30,752 nt of DNA, from positions 1 to 30,752 of the forward strand of contig JAZSBL010000039.1 of the NCBI GenBank assembly GCA_045602385.1. Direction: 5' to 3'. The notes under the pieces were generated by a model that had not been told where the DNA came from, made no database searches, and saw nothing but the letters and a program-made list of their open reading frames with translations. Made by a program: the position numbers and the translations under genes. Below, piece by piece: positions 15,467 through 23,745 of the stretch (the stretch's first letter is position 1; each line of letters opens with the position of its first letter). The DNA comes from SVTX01 sp045602385. Lineage in GTDB: Bacteria > Bacillota > Clostridia > Oscillospirales > CAG-272.

Positions 15467-16131
15467 TATTTCTCCGCACGAAAAGTTCCTATTACAATAT
15501 TTTTGTTTTGATACTCGTTACCAACCTCACTGTCAAGCATTATATAACAGTTAAGCTCAACGTAATCCGACTCTCCTGTAGGTGGGATTTCAAGTGTGTC
15601 AAACAACGGTATCAAATATTTTCCCGTCCCCGTGAAATACACGCTATCAACACAAAGGTACTTATAAACAGAAGGAAATGCAACCGGTTTGTTTATATAT
15701 CCCTCTCCGCCGCGGGCGCTGATTGCAACAACATCAAGCAGCGTTCCTGTGGGTGAATCCTCGCTAATATCAGTTATGTTGGGTGTCGTTACAACATTGT
15801 CGAGCATCAAATTTATTCTTACCAATGATTGTGTTCTGTTTCGAAATCGAAGTCGGAAAGTCCTCGCTTCCCCGGGAACAACGTTATTGATGATCAATGA
15901 TTGGTTATTCTCTATTTTCACATAGTCACCATTTTCATTAACTCCCCAAACTTCTATATCTATATCGGTAGGAGAGATCGTTAGCTTGTTTTCACTGTCC
16001 TTGCTATAGTCAACATTGATATAATTTACAGTATCAATGGTTTCTTGTATCATCCAACCAAAACTGATAGTAACTCCAAAAGCAACGGTGTATAGTGCCA
16101 GCATCATAACGGAAAGTATCTTTTTTTTCAT
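15466..16131 (-). CDS. Small SipW-type secreted protein (TasA-like)
   Basis: A 221-residue protein with a short basic start (MKKKILS), a hydrophobic core and the sequence TISFGWMIQETIDTVNYI, which fits a SipW-processed signal peptide. The remainder is predicted beta-rich, with FRLRFRNRTQSLVRINLML typical of a beta-sandwich edge as in TasA/camelysin-type proteins. It lacks the (I/V)WLEG motif of its four upstream relatives, although CYIMLDSEVGN occupies the corresponding place. The start overlaps the upstream stop (ATGA) and its stop overlaps the sipW start, so it is tightly coupled. Probably a minor subunit or adaptor between fibre and adhesin; that role is inferred. Confidence 0.72.
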   Translation of the reverse strand: MKKKILSVMMLALYTVAFGVTISFGWMIQETIDTVNYINVDYSKDSENKLTISPTDIDIEVWGVNENGDYVKIENNQSLIINNVVPGEARTFRLRFRNRTQSLVRINLMLDNVVTTPNITDISEDSPTGTLLDVVAISARGGEGYINKPVAFPSVYKYLCVDSVYFTGTGKYLIPLFDTLEIPPTGESDYVELNCYIMLDSEVGNEYQNKNIVIGTFRAEK

Positions 16132-17087
16132 GATCCTTCCTCCGTAACAACATATGATGCGAACTTTATCAGCACATCCAAATCTTTATTTACAATACCT
16201 TCGTTACAGTATTCATCTTCGCCTTCAAGCCAAATTCTCACATGAATAGCGGCTGTTTTTCCCGCACCTATAACAAACAAACATTTTTCAGTATTTTTAG
16301 TTTTCGTACCATCTTCGAGCACGTCATAACCATTGTAGTCGGAAAGCAGTGCTACATCTTCCGCCCTCAATGTAGCAATAGGAGCTGTGTTCTTTATGCC
16401 ACTTTGAGTTTCTGCATTATAAGACGAATAATATTTATAATATTCTTCTGAATTCTCCCCCGTAGGCATCGGACTGACTGCCGTATAAGTGCGATTACTT
16501 CCGTCTGCACTAAATAGTCGCGCCGCTCCGTTATCAATACTGATCGCCACACGAAGAGCCTTATGCGCCACATCGTATTTTTCATCATTCACTTTTGACG
16601 CATCCGCAAGCGCTATATGCGAATCTTCGTGAAGATAAATATATCTGGCAGAGCTGTTATCTGCTTGAATGTAGAACGTAATATCAATAAAACCGTAATT
16701 ATCCCGTGCGGTTTCCATTGTAGTCGCAGGAAGCTGCTGAAAGGAATACGTTGCGGGATCGTCGGTATAATTCAATCTGAAAAAAGTAGTCGATGCGCCC
16801 GTTACGTTTGATACAGGCTTCAGAGCAAACGCTCCCTGTATTCCCAATATTTCGTTTATCGTCTTAGACAAAACGCCTTCGGAACCAATATTCTCATCCA
16901 TTTTGAAAACAAGAGCACCGCTGGTCGCTATCGTTATACCGTCATCTCCAGAATAAATATAAGGAGACCACTCTCGTTTTAGCCATGAATAAGTAGCATA
17001 GGTACAAAGCAATACCATTATAAGCAAAACAGAAAGGATCCGTATAATGCTTAATATATGCTTAGCCTTTTTTTTGTTAATTTGCAT
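16128..17087 (-). CDS. SipW-type secreted surface protein with IWLEG motif (A)
   Basis: A 319-residue protein. The start at 17087 has AAGGAGG nine bases upstream. A basic N-terminus and hydrophobic core (12-33) end in YATYSWLKREW, a SipW-type signal. The mature part is beta-rich with KALRVAISIDNG in the middle and HVRIWLEGEDEYC (about 283-294) near the end, the motif shared with the other subunits. No cell-wall sorting signal is present. It lies in the middle of the operon, 25 bases after the preceding gene. By analogy with TasA/TapA it would be a minor fibre component; direct evidence is lacking. Confidence 0.75.
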   Translation of the reverse strand: MQINKKKAKHILSIIRILSVLLIMVLLCTYATYSWLKREWSPYIYSGDDGITIATSGALVFKMDENIGSEGVLSKTINEILGIQGAFALKPVSNVTGASTTFFRLNYTDDPATYSFQQLPATTMETARDNYGFIDITFYIQADNSSARYIYLHEDSHIALADASKVNDEKYDVAHKALRVAISIDNGAARLFSADGSNRTYTAVSPMPTGENSEEYYKYYSSYNAETQSGIKNTAPIATLRAEDVALLSDYNGYDVLEDGTKTKNTEKCLFVIGAGKTAAIHVRIWLEGEDEYCNEGIVNKDLDVLIKFASYVVTEEGS

Positions 17088-17112
17088 TTTATAGATCCTC
17101 CTTCATTCATTA

Positions 17113-18387
17113 TTATGATTGATCATTCCCTAGTGGTGTTACAGCATATTCCTCTCTATCAACACAGTAAACTACACCCGCTTTATATGCAACAGTCTCT
17201 TTTTTTCTTACGTAAAATTTTGACGTATCATCAAATATTACGTTTTTAAGTGTTTCATTGCTATACGCAGACCAATCGATACCGTTTATCGAATATACAA
17301 GATCGGTTGCCGCATCAGAACCGTAAAACAGTCCGTCTTCCGTATATTTCAATTCTTGCTCTTCGGGAGTATCCTTGACAATTCCCGAAAAAGCAAATTT
17401 ATATACCATATCTCCACCGTTAAGTGCCGCATTTGCTTCTCTGTCCGTACCCTCAATCCAAATTCGAATAATAAGTTCTTTTTCTTCTAATTTAGAACCG
17501 TCAAAGCTAAGAATTGGCTTGTTCATTCCTATGGTTGGAGGTATCATGATACCATCAGCATTTTCTACAGTATCCTGCGATTGCGGATTACCAATAATGA
17601 TTGACCCGCTAAGCATATCTTCGATAGAATACATATGATTCTCCATTTCGTCCTCATTTAATCTAAGATATCCATACGCTTCTCTTTCTCCGGTTGTGTT
17701 AATATGCGGGATCCCGTTCGCGTCATAATAAAGCTGCGTCTTGTCGTTAGGGATCCACAAGCTTCTTAACACCTCTACGCCTTCTGCCACCTCAACGAAA
17801 GCCACTCTGGTTGCCGCTGCGATGTAATCGGCGGAAAGTTCAGAATTAAGCGGACTTGGACGGGTATAAGCTGATGTGCCGCCTTCACCTTGAACTTTGG
17901 TTGTCTCTTTAGGCGCAACATACGAGGCGCATTTCCCATCTTTTATCGTTCCATCCAAATAAAGATCCAATGCCGTTGCTGAACGAACTTTGAGTCTTAA
18001 GGTGATAAAATACGGATCAGATTTTCCTGCCTCCAAGGTATTAACGTGTTCAAAGGCATCTTTATTACCCAGATCCACTTCATCGCTGTCACTTAAATAC
18101 CTTGGAAACCAAAAATCAATACCGTCGCCGGAAACGTCCGCATATTGCGTAATATTAGGTGTCATTTGCAGACTCGAACCCCAAATTTCACCATCCATAG
18201 ATATTTCCACTCTCGCGTCTGCCGTAATACTGATGTCGTCCGTCGGCGCTACCTCTACCTTCTTGTTCGTAACAAACCATGCAACTGATGTCCCCGTAAT
18301 CGCAACCGCAATAGCGATGTATAAAACAAGCGCTATCTTAATCATTTTCTTATGATTGCTAAAAAAATTATTTTTTTGTTTTTCCAT
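17113..18387 (-). CDS. SipW-type secreted surface protein with IWIEG motif and C-terminal extension (B)
   Basis: A 424-residue protein, start 18387 with GGGGA upstream, twelve bases after the previous stop. The signal (15-40) ends in TSVAWFVTNKKVEVAPTDD. Central segment TRVAFVEV...LWIPNDKTQL is clearly shared with the neighbouring protein (VRLAII...IWIPNATTQL), so the two are related. RIWIEGTDREA (about 306-316) is the family motif with Ala in place of the usual Cys. About 100 residues follow the motif, including GLFYGSDAATDLVYSINGI and FYVRKKETVAYKAG, a small extra domain absent from the others. Likely a minor subunit with an added binding domain. Confidence 0.75.
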   Translation of the reverse strand: MEKQKNNFFSNHKKMIKIALVLYIAIAVAITGTSVAWFVTNKKVEVAPTDDISITADARVEISMDGEIWGSSLQMTPNITQYADVSGDGIDFWFPRYLSDSDEVDLGNKDAFEHVNTLEAGKSDPYFITLRLKVRSATALDLYLDGTIKDGKCASYVAPKETTKVQGEGGTSAYTRPSPLNSELSADYIAAATRVAFVEVAEGVEVLRSLWIPNDKTQLYYDANGIPHINTTGEREAYGYLRLNEDEMENHMYSIEDMLSGSIIIGNPQSQDTVENADGIMIPPTIGMNKPILSFDGSKLEEKELIIRIWIEGTDREANAALNGGDMVYKFAFSGIVKDTPEEQELKYTEDGLFYGSDAATDLVYSINGIDWSAYSNETLKNVIFDDTSKFYVRKKETVAYKAGVVYCVDREEYAVTPLGNDQS

Positions 18388-18399
18388 ATTTGTCCCCGC

Positions 18400-19335
18400 T
18401 CACTCTGCTACCACACCGGATGTAATAGCAAAACAGATATTCGCATCTATTCGTCCTTCAGACATTGAGATATCACACTCTCTGTCTGTACCTTCAAGCC
18501 ACACTAAAATATTCATATTATTAACTCCCGGCTTCAATTGAGCTATTTGAGGACAATTTGCTTCGGTTATATCTCCCCAAATATAAACGATTCCGCTCTC
18601 CGAATCTATATAATTTCCTTGCGGTTGATTGCCCGTAACTATAATATCAGAATTTGCCGAAGAAGCTTTCGTTCCATCGTTGTCATGTCGAAATATATAT
18701 TGACTTTCACAAACTCCGTCTTTTAACACTCGATAACCATTTTCGATTGTTAATTGAGTGGTCGCATTTGGTATCCAAATACACTTGATATCTCCATCTT
18801 GAATAATGGCTAATCTGACCGCCGAACAAACGTTATCAGGAGAGTATCCATATTTTCCATCATTGTTATCGGAAGCCGGACGTACATATGTTTTATTTTC
18901 CGTAAAATCCAAATATAGCCCAACAAATCCCTCTACCGAAAGAGTAAAATCAAGACGATACATATAGTTCGGAAATTCGCTTATATCAACACGTTCAAAT
19001 TGAGTTTGGCTGGGTAGCTCATCATACACACCGGAACCCTCTAATACCTCTTGCGTCTCATAGACAGGAAGAAAAAATTTCTCGCCGTCTCCGGTTATTG
19101 GTTTCAACGTGAAGGTACGGTGCCAATCTTCATTGACATTTTCTCCCCATACCGTCGGCGCAGAAATTTTGAGGTTATAAGAGCTTTCCACATTGACATC
19201 AAACAAATGCGTTCTGTTGGGTTGCTGATATAAAAACCATGAATAACTAAGCGAAACAACCGCAAACAACAACGAAGCGATCAACATAACACTAATGATA
19301 ACTGAACGTTTATATTGCTTTCTAATTCCCGCCAT
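18400..19335 (-). CDS. SipW-type secreted surface protein with VWLEG motif (C)
   Basis: A 311-residue protein, start 19335 behind AGGAGG, 18 bases after the DUF2357 gene. The signal segment (10-34) ends in LSYSWFLYQQPNR, typical of SipW substrates. The beta-rich mature part contains VRLAIIQDGDIKCIWIPN (about 175-192) and, near the C-terminus, VWLEGTDREC (278-287). Strong resemblance to protein B in these segments points to duplication within the operon. It is the first surface protein after the ATPase pair, which may reflect a dedicated assembly partner, though that is only positional. Confidence 0.75.
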   Translation of the reverse strand: MAGIRKQYKRSVIISVMLIASLLFAVVSLSYSWFLYQQPNRTHLFDVNVESSYNLKISAPTVWGENVNEDWHRTFTLKPITGDGEKFFLPVYETQEVLEGSGVYDELPSQTQFERVDISEFPNYMYRLDFTLSVEGFVGLYLDFTENKTYVRPASDNNDGKYGYSPDNVCSAVRLAIIQDGDIKCIWIPNATTQLTIENGYRVLKDGVCESQYIFRHDNDGTKASSANSDIIVTGNQPQGNYIDSESGIVYIWGDITEANCPQIAQLKPGVNNMNILVWLEGTDRECDISMSEGRIDANICFAITSGVVAE

Positions 19336-19353
19336 TGCTTCGCCTCCTTTTTC

Positions 19354-21228
19354 TTATTTTGTTACACTGCTTTTCATTTGTTTTCGTTTCTCTCGAGCCT
19401 TTTTGCGATTTTTCTTGCGTGATCCATCATAAACGTGCTTTTGAGGTTTAGGCGGTTGTTGCTTTGCCTGAACTTTGATATCGTTATTTTGAGTAATCTC
19501 ATCCAAATTTGCAAATTGCATACGAGCTTGCTCTGTCACAACCGATGGTCTGTCTGCATCAACCGTTTCCGTTACCGTGTCAGCAGCCCCAACTCTTTCT
19601 TCCTTTGGTTTGGATTTGTTCCGTTTTTTTACCAATACACTCGCAAGAAAACTCTTTTTCTTTGCATCAACAGTTGACCCTTCGGCAGTTGCTTTGCGCT
19701 CGGCTTCTTCACGGGCTATACGCTCTACTTCTTCACGAGCCGCGCGCTCGGCTTCTTCGCAAGCTATACGTTCCGCTTCTTCACGAGCCACACGCTCGGC
19801 TTCTTCACGAGCTATACGTTCCGCTTCTTCACGAGCCGCACGCTCCGCTTCTTCGCGAGCTATGCGTTCCGCTTCTTCACGAGCCGCACACTCCGCTTCT
19901 TCGCGAGCTATACGTTCCGCCTCTTCACGAGCCGCACGCTCGGCTTCCTCTCGAGCTATACGTTCCTGTTCAAGACGCTTTCTTTCTTCACGTTCAAATT
20001 TTTCTCGTTCCTTTTGAGCCCTAATTGCCTCTCGCTCAAGGCGTTTTGCTCTCGTTTGATTTTGCTTTGCGATATACTCCGTATCTGTATCTATAGCACG
20101 TTTAAGTATATCTCTAACCTTTGCAAACTCAGCCTGACGCTTTTTCTTCTTTCTGTCGATCTCAGTGAGGAAAATACGGCGGATCTCATCAATTTCAAGA
20201 TCATAACTATCAATAATTTCTTCTATACTCGTCTTTACATTAGGACTCGTCTGAGCACGACGCTCTGCATAGTCGCCAATATCCTCCGTTTTGTAAGAGA
20301 CGTTTTTCTTCATTACAACGTATTGAAGCGCTGCCATAGCAAAGAGATTGGATATATATTGTTCGGAAGGCTCGGTAGTCCTTTCAACAACATTAACGTC
20401 AAAGCCAACCTCTTCATAGCGTTCAATAAACCCCCAAAGATCAACACACCTACGGAAATTTTGGTTTTTGGTCAACACGTTCGTCATCGTCAACGGAGGG
20501 CGAACCATAGCGCAATCCTTTAGTGATTTTATAAGCGCAGACTCTTTAAAAGTATAGAGTATTTTTCGAAGTCGCTCTATCCTTTGTAAAGAAGTTAAAT
20601 TTGATACATCAGCTCCAACTGCAAGCTCTTCACTGCTGACTTCAACATGAGGCGTTGAATAATTCATCGAAAAAGCATATGATATCTCATCATGTCCGGC
20701 AGAGCAACTGCCATCCATCTTGATTTCATATTTATCCGCCACCTTGCTCCCCGACATAAGCGTTTGCAACCGTTTGTCAAGAAAATACTCTAATTTAAAA
20801 AGCAAGGTATATATAAAGCGGTTTTCGTAGGTATCAAAGCTTTCTTCTTTAACAATGTTAAGTATTTTTTGAGGAGTTACGTTACCGTTTTCCACCTTAG
20901 CGATCATATTGGTATGTGTCGCAAGGTGCCTGACCGCTTCGGTAGATATTCCGCGAGCCATTTCAATTGGAACGATCTCCTCAATATTCTTAATATATCT
21001 GTTCGGATCACGAATAATATTGTCAAGAGGAATGATGGTCTGCTCAATTGCCTCTACCCAGCGCAAGTCGATTCTTCTCTCTACATACTTTTCACTCAAA
21101 GCTATATTGGCAGTTCCGCTTCGAAGCATATTATCGAAATAAGCGTAAAACTCATCCGACTTGATCTCGCCAAGGAAATCCACCGCAAATCGGGAATATA
21201 ATTTTTCAATTTTTGAAATGTCTGACAT
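19354..21228 (-). CDS. DUF2357/McrC-like protein with long coiled coil, no visible nuclease
   Basis: A 624-residue cytoplasmic protein, start 21228 with GGGAGGA upstream, 24 bases after the ATPase gene. Residues 60-155 contain the DUF2357 hallmark ESFDTYENRFIYTLLFKLEYFL, found in proteins that partner McrB-like ATPases. In the usual McrC-type partner a PD-(D/E)XK nuclease follows; I see no such motif here. Instead residues 355-515 are strongly charged, helical, and include eleven octads of EEAER(I/A)AR type (427-514), a long rigid helix or coiled coil. The last 80 residues are basic (KKNRKKAREKRKQMK). Pairing with a membrane-anchored ATPase suggests a scaffold or spacer under the membrane. 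A defence function cannot be excluded, but the setting is a surface operon. Confidence 0.75.
   Translation of the reverse strand: MSDISKIEKLYSRFAVDFLGEIKSDEFYAYFDNMLRSGTANIALSEKYVERRIDLRWVEAIEQTIIPLDNIIRDPNRYIKNIEEIVPIEMARGISTEAVRHLATHTNMIAKVENGNVTPQKILNIVKEESFDTYENRFIYTLLFKLEYFLDKRLQTLMSGSKVADKYEIKMDGSCSAGHDEISYAFSMNYSTPHVEVSSEELAVGADVSNLTSLQRIERLRKILYTFKESALIKSLKDCAMVRPPLTMTNVLTKNQNFRRCVDLWGFIERYEEVGFDVNVVERTTEPSEQYISNLFAMAALQYVVMKKNVSYKTEDIGDYAERRAQTSPNVKTSIEEIIDSYDLEIDEIRRIFLTEIDRKKKKRQAEFAKVRDILKRAIDTDTEYIAKQNQTRAKRLEREAIRAQKEREKFEREERKRLEQERIAREEAERAAREEAERIAREEAECAAREEAERIAREEAERAAREEAERIAREEAERVAREEAERIACEEAERAAREEVERIAREEAERKATAEGSTVDAKKKSFLASVLVKKRNKSKPKEERVGAADTVTETVDADRPSVVTEQARMQFANLDEITQNNDIKVQAKQQPPKPQKHVYDGSRKKNRKKAREKRKQMKSSVTK
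19687..19950 (-). repeat. Tandem 24-bp repeats encoding EEAER(I/A)AR octads
   Basis: Eleven in-frame 24-bp units, often alternating I and A types so that 48-bp super-units appear. Near-identical DNA makes copy number liable to change by slippage or recombination, altering helix length in steps of eight residues without shifting frame. Confidence 0.9.
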
Positions 21229-21252
21229 CCCGAAATCCTCCCTCAGTCAAAA

Positions 21253-22794
21253 TTAAACTATCTTCTTAAGTCTATTCAGATAAGCTTTGGCTTCCTGCAT
21301 ATTTTCCTCTCCGAAGAGTTCGGACAAATATGCAATCAAACCATCTATTTCATCACGGATAAATGCGAGATTCAATCCTTCAAATTTACGAAGTATCTTA
21401 TTTGTAAGCACATAATCCACTCCGTCGATTTCTGTTCCACCGCAAGCAACATATGAAGGTACGAAATCTCGCAGCTGCTTTACAATACGGTTACCGAATG
21501 CAAGACGGAAATGCTGTATTACGTAGTCATCCAAAAGCTCCAATTTTTTCAGTGTTTCCTCCGATACCTTATACTTCTCTTTCGCCTCCTCAAACATTTG
21601 CTCTATGTGGCTATAAGAGATATGTAAATGATCCGTATCAGGCGCATCAAATTTTACACCCTTAGTATCAATATTGATCGGAATTGCTCGGTCATAGACC
21701 TTATCGGAAATTGCAAACGTAGAGTCATCGTTGTTAGCAGTTCCGATAAACCACATATTTACGGGCAAATGGAAACGACCGTTTTCAATATGCTTAGGAT
21801 CGCTGGGCCAACCCGACGGAACCAAGTCAACGATCCAGTCATCCTTAGAAGGCATTTCAAGAATAGAAAGCATTTCCGCAAAGTAATACTCTACTCGCGC
21901 GATATTCATCTCGTCCAAAATTGTAAGATATACCTTGTCAGTATAGGTTGCTTCATACATCCTTTTAAGCACTTCGGTTTCAGAGAAGCGCTTGGTAAAT
22001 TCATTGAAGTAACCAAACAGCTCGGATCTATCTCGCCAAGAAGGCTGCACGGAAGCGATCTGCGTATCGTTTTCCATAAATTTTCCCCATGCATACGGCA
22101 GAGATGTTTTACCTGTACCGGAAATACCTTGTAAAATAATCAATCTCGTTGAAGAGAAAGCGGCAAGAAACAACCTAATCACGCGAATATCATAATATAA
22201 TCCCATACGTGTACATGCGAAATTTCTAAAGCTTTCGCATATTTCTTCCAAAGTAACGTTCGTATCAAATACTTCCGCTTCCCTGTCGTAATCTTTATAT
22301 TTTTCATCAACCTGCGTAAGCTTGAAGAATCTGCTTTCTCCATCTTTAATCACATTGGCATCAGAGCCAGATTCTCCCGATTCGCCAACATAAGCCCCGT
22401 TATATGCTCCTGCCGGTATTACGCCACCTGCCTTGATCGCAAGAATTTTATCTTTTTCTTTCGTCAATCGTATTACTTGCGAATGCAAATCACTAACTTC
22501 AGCCAATAAAGCAGAATTGTCGCCGCGTAATTTTCTTTTCCGCAAGCTCATACGTATCAACACAATTACCGTCATTACAATGACAAATATCAGAGCTAAA
22601 AGCACAAGCAAAGTCAGTATAGCCAAAATCCATCCAAGTGCTCCGAACCCATTACAGTATTCTTCGAGCGCCTTAATATATCCGGGAAGATTTACAATAT
22701 CAAATAATCCCAGAAAGATATTTGATAGTATCTTCCAAAAACCGCCGAAAAACTGTTTTAACACTTCAAATAAAAACTTAAAATACGATTCCAT
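21253..22794 (-). CDS. Membrane-anchored McrB/MoxR-type AAA+ ATPase
   Basis: A 513-residue protein starting at 22794 behind GGAAGGA. The N-terminus has an amphipathic region (1-45) and a strong membrane helix (about 53-82), a basic stop-transfer stretch (RMSLRKRKLR), and a short coiled coil (95-120). The AAA+ domain follows: Walker A GISGTGKTS (223-231), the McrB-type QPSWRDRSELFGYFN (250-264), Walker B LTILDEMN (290-297), sensor 1 GTANNDDSTF (351-360) and arginine-finger candidate R369 (DRAIP). In restriction McrB the N-terminus binds modified DNA; here it is replaced by a membrane anchor. With the DUF2357 partner next door it probably forms a ring at the inner face of the membrane that acts on protein export or assembly of the surface structure (inferred). 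Confidence 0.88.
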   Translation of the reverse strand: MESYFKFLFEVLKQFFGGFWKILSNIFLGLFDIVNLPGYIKALEEYCNGFGALGWILAILTLLVLLALIFVIVMTVIVLIRMSLRKRKLRGDNSALLAEVSDLHSQVIRLTKEKDKILAIKAGGVIPAGAYNGAYVGESGESGSDANVIKDGESRFFKLTQVDEKYKDYDREAEVFDTNVTLEEICESFRNFACTRMGLYYDIRVIRLFLAAFSSTRLIILQGISGTGKTSLPYAWGKFMENDTQIASVQPSWRDRSELFGYFNEFTKRFSETEVLKRMYEATYTDKVYLTILDEMNIARVEYYFAEMLSILEMPSKDDWIVDLVPSGWPSDPKHIENGRFHLPVNMWFIGTANNDDSTFAISDKVYDRAIPINIDTKGVKFDAPDTDHLHISYSHIEQMFEEAKEKYKVSEETLKKLELLDDYVIQHFRLAFGNRIVKQLRDFVPSYVACGGTEIDGVDYVLTNKILRKFEGLNLAFIRDEIDGLIAYLSELFGEENMQEAKAYLNRLKKIV

Positions 22795-22880
22795 TATATT
22801 CCTTCCGTATTGTCAAGTGGTATTATATCATTAAGCGAAAATAATCGCTTTTGTTTTCCAAATTTGCTATTATGTATTTC

Positions 22881-23585
22881 TTATTTTTCATCTTCAACAG
22901 CATCAGTTTTCGTCACGTCATTAGATGTTGCACTCATCTCTGCTGCCTGTTGTTTTTTTAAATATTCCTGAATAATGGCATCCTTGTCAGCATCCGTAAT
23001 CTGCTTATTTGATTCAGCCTGTTCGAGTATCTGTTGTTTCTTATGCTCAATAAACAAAACAACAAGACGGTATACTTCCCAACCGATCACTGCCAAAAAA
23101 GGAAGAACAATAATCAAAATAAAACCAATCGGCTTCTTAATAAAATCAATAACCCCTCCCAAAGCAGGAATCTTGCCTTGATATACGGCTACAATATCCT
23201 CTTGAGATTTTGTATAAGGGTCTACTCCAAGACCTTCCTTATCACCCTTTGTATCGTAGAACTTCGCATCTCCGTACTCATACACCTCTGTTACACGGTG
23301 CGTGTTAACAAATTTAATTCCATCTTTTGCATCCCAAAACGACACGACGTCGCCTTTTTCAATAACGGTATTTTCATCCGCAAGCTTACCGATAACGATA
23401 TCGCCTTTTTCAAACGTACCTGTCATGGAGTCCGACTGTACAGAGGCCATCGTATAGCCAAAAAGATTCGGGACTCCGGTCTCCTTAATTGAATTGTTCG
23501 CGATGATTACAAAAATTGAAATCACGAAAATGAGACAAATCAGTACGTTTATCACGATGTCAACAATCTTTTTTGCCTTTTTCAT
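22881..23585 (-). CDS. sipW: SipW-type (ER-type) signal peptidase I, copy 2
   Basis: A 234-residue membrane peptidase. The start at 23585 (MKKAKKIVDIV) follows GGAGGG; an upstream 19-codon extension is the hairpin region and is unlikely to be translated. Membrane helix 10-30, catalytic Ser53 (SDSMTG), His96 (NTHRVTE), Asp122 (VDPYT), second membrane helix 152-178, then a helical, glutamine-rich and acidic cytoplasmic tail of 55 residues. Ser and His fall at exactly the same numbers as in the copy at 14.9-15.5 kb. It lies directly downstream of the major subunit gene, as sipW lies next to tasA in Bacillus, so it probably processes that subunit. The 86-base gap to the ATPase gene contains only a weak hairpin. 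Confidence 0.92.
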   Translation of the reverse strand: MKKAKKIVDIVINVLICLIFVISIFVIIANNSIKETGVPNLFGYTMASVQSDSMTGTFEKGDIVIGKLADENTVIEKGDVVSFWDAKDGIKFVNTHRVTEVYEYGDAKFYDTKGDKEGLGVDPYTKSQEDIVAVYQGKIPALGGVIDFIKKPIGFILIIVLPFLAVIGWEVYRLVVLFIEHKKQQILEQAESNKQITDADKDAIIQEYLKKQQAAEMSATSNDVTKTDAVEDEK

Positions 23586-23634
23586 TTTTTTGCCCTCCGT
23601 TTTTATAAATTTCTTCCCATTAAAATTGGGGAAC

Positions 23635-23662
23635 TCCTGCACGGGAGCTTCCCCGTGCAGGA
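23635..23662 (-). terminator. Strong hairpin between major subunit and sipW copy 2
   Basis: An 11-bp perfect stem, TCCTGCACGGG with CCCGTGCAGGA, loop of six. On the minus strand no T-run follows, so it is more likely a partial terminator or an RNA-stabilising 3' end for the major subunit message than a full stop. Confidence 0.55.
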
Positions 23663-23677
23663 ATTCTTTTCAGCCTC

Positions 23678-23707
23678 GATAGCTTTCCGTTCGGAAACGT
23701 TTCTATC
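23678..23707 (-). terminator. Second hairpin after the major subunit gene
   Basis: Stem TTTCCG/CGGAAA plus GATAG/CTATC across a bulge, 38 bases after the stop codon at 23746 and just ahead of the stronger hairpin. Together they make a double-hairpin intergenic region. Confidence 0.45.
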
Positions 23708-23745
23708 AGCAATCAAAGACGACTCAATTGCCGATTTTTTAGATG

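Noticed and set aside
19509..20024. Long plus-strand ORFs opposite the octad repeats (Ser/Arg- and Leu/His-rich)
   Set aside because: They are antisense shadows of the EEAER repeat DNA: periodic, low complexity, with no ribosome binding site, and opposite a well-supported gene.
22800..22820. TTGACA and TATAAT upstream of the AAA+ gene
   Set aside because: Spacing is only 12 bases and the TATAAT overlaps the start codon region, so it cannot be a working promoter for this gene.
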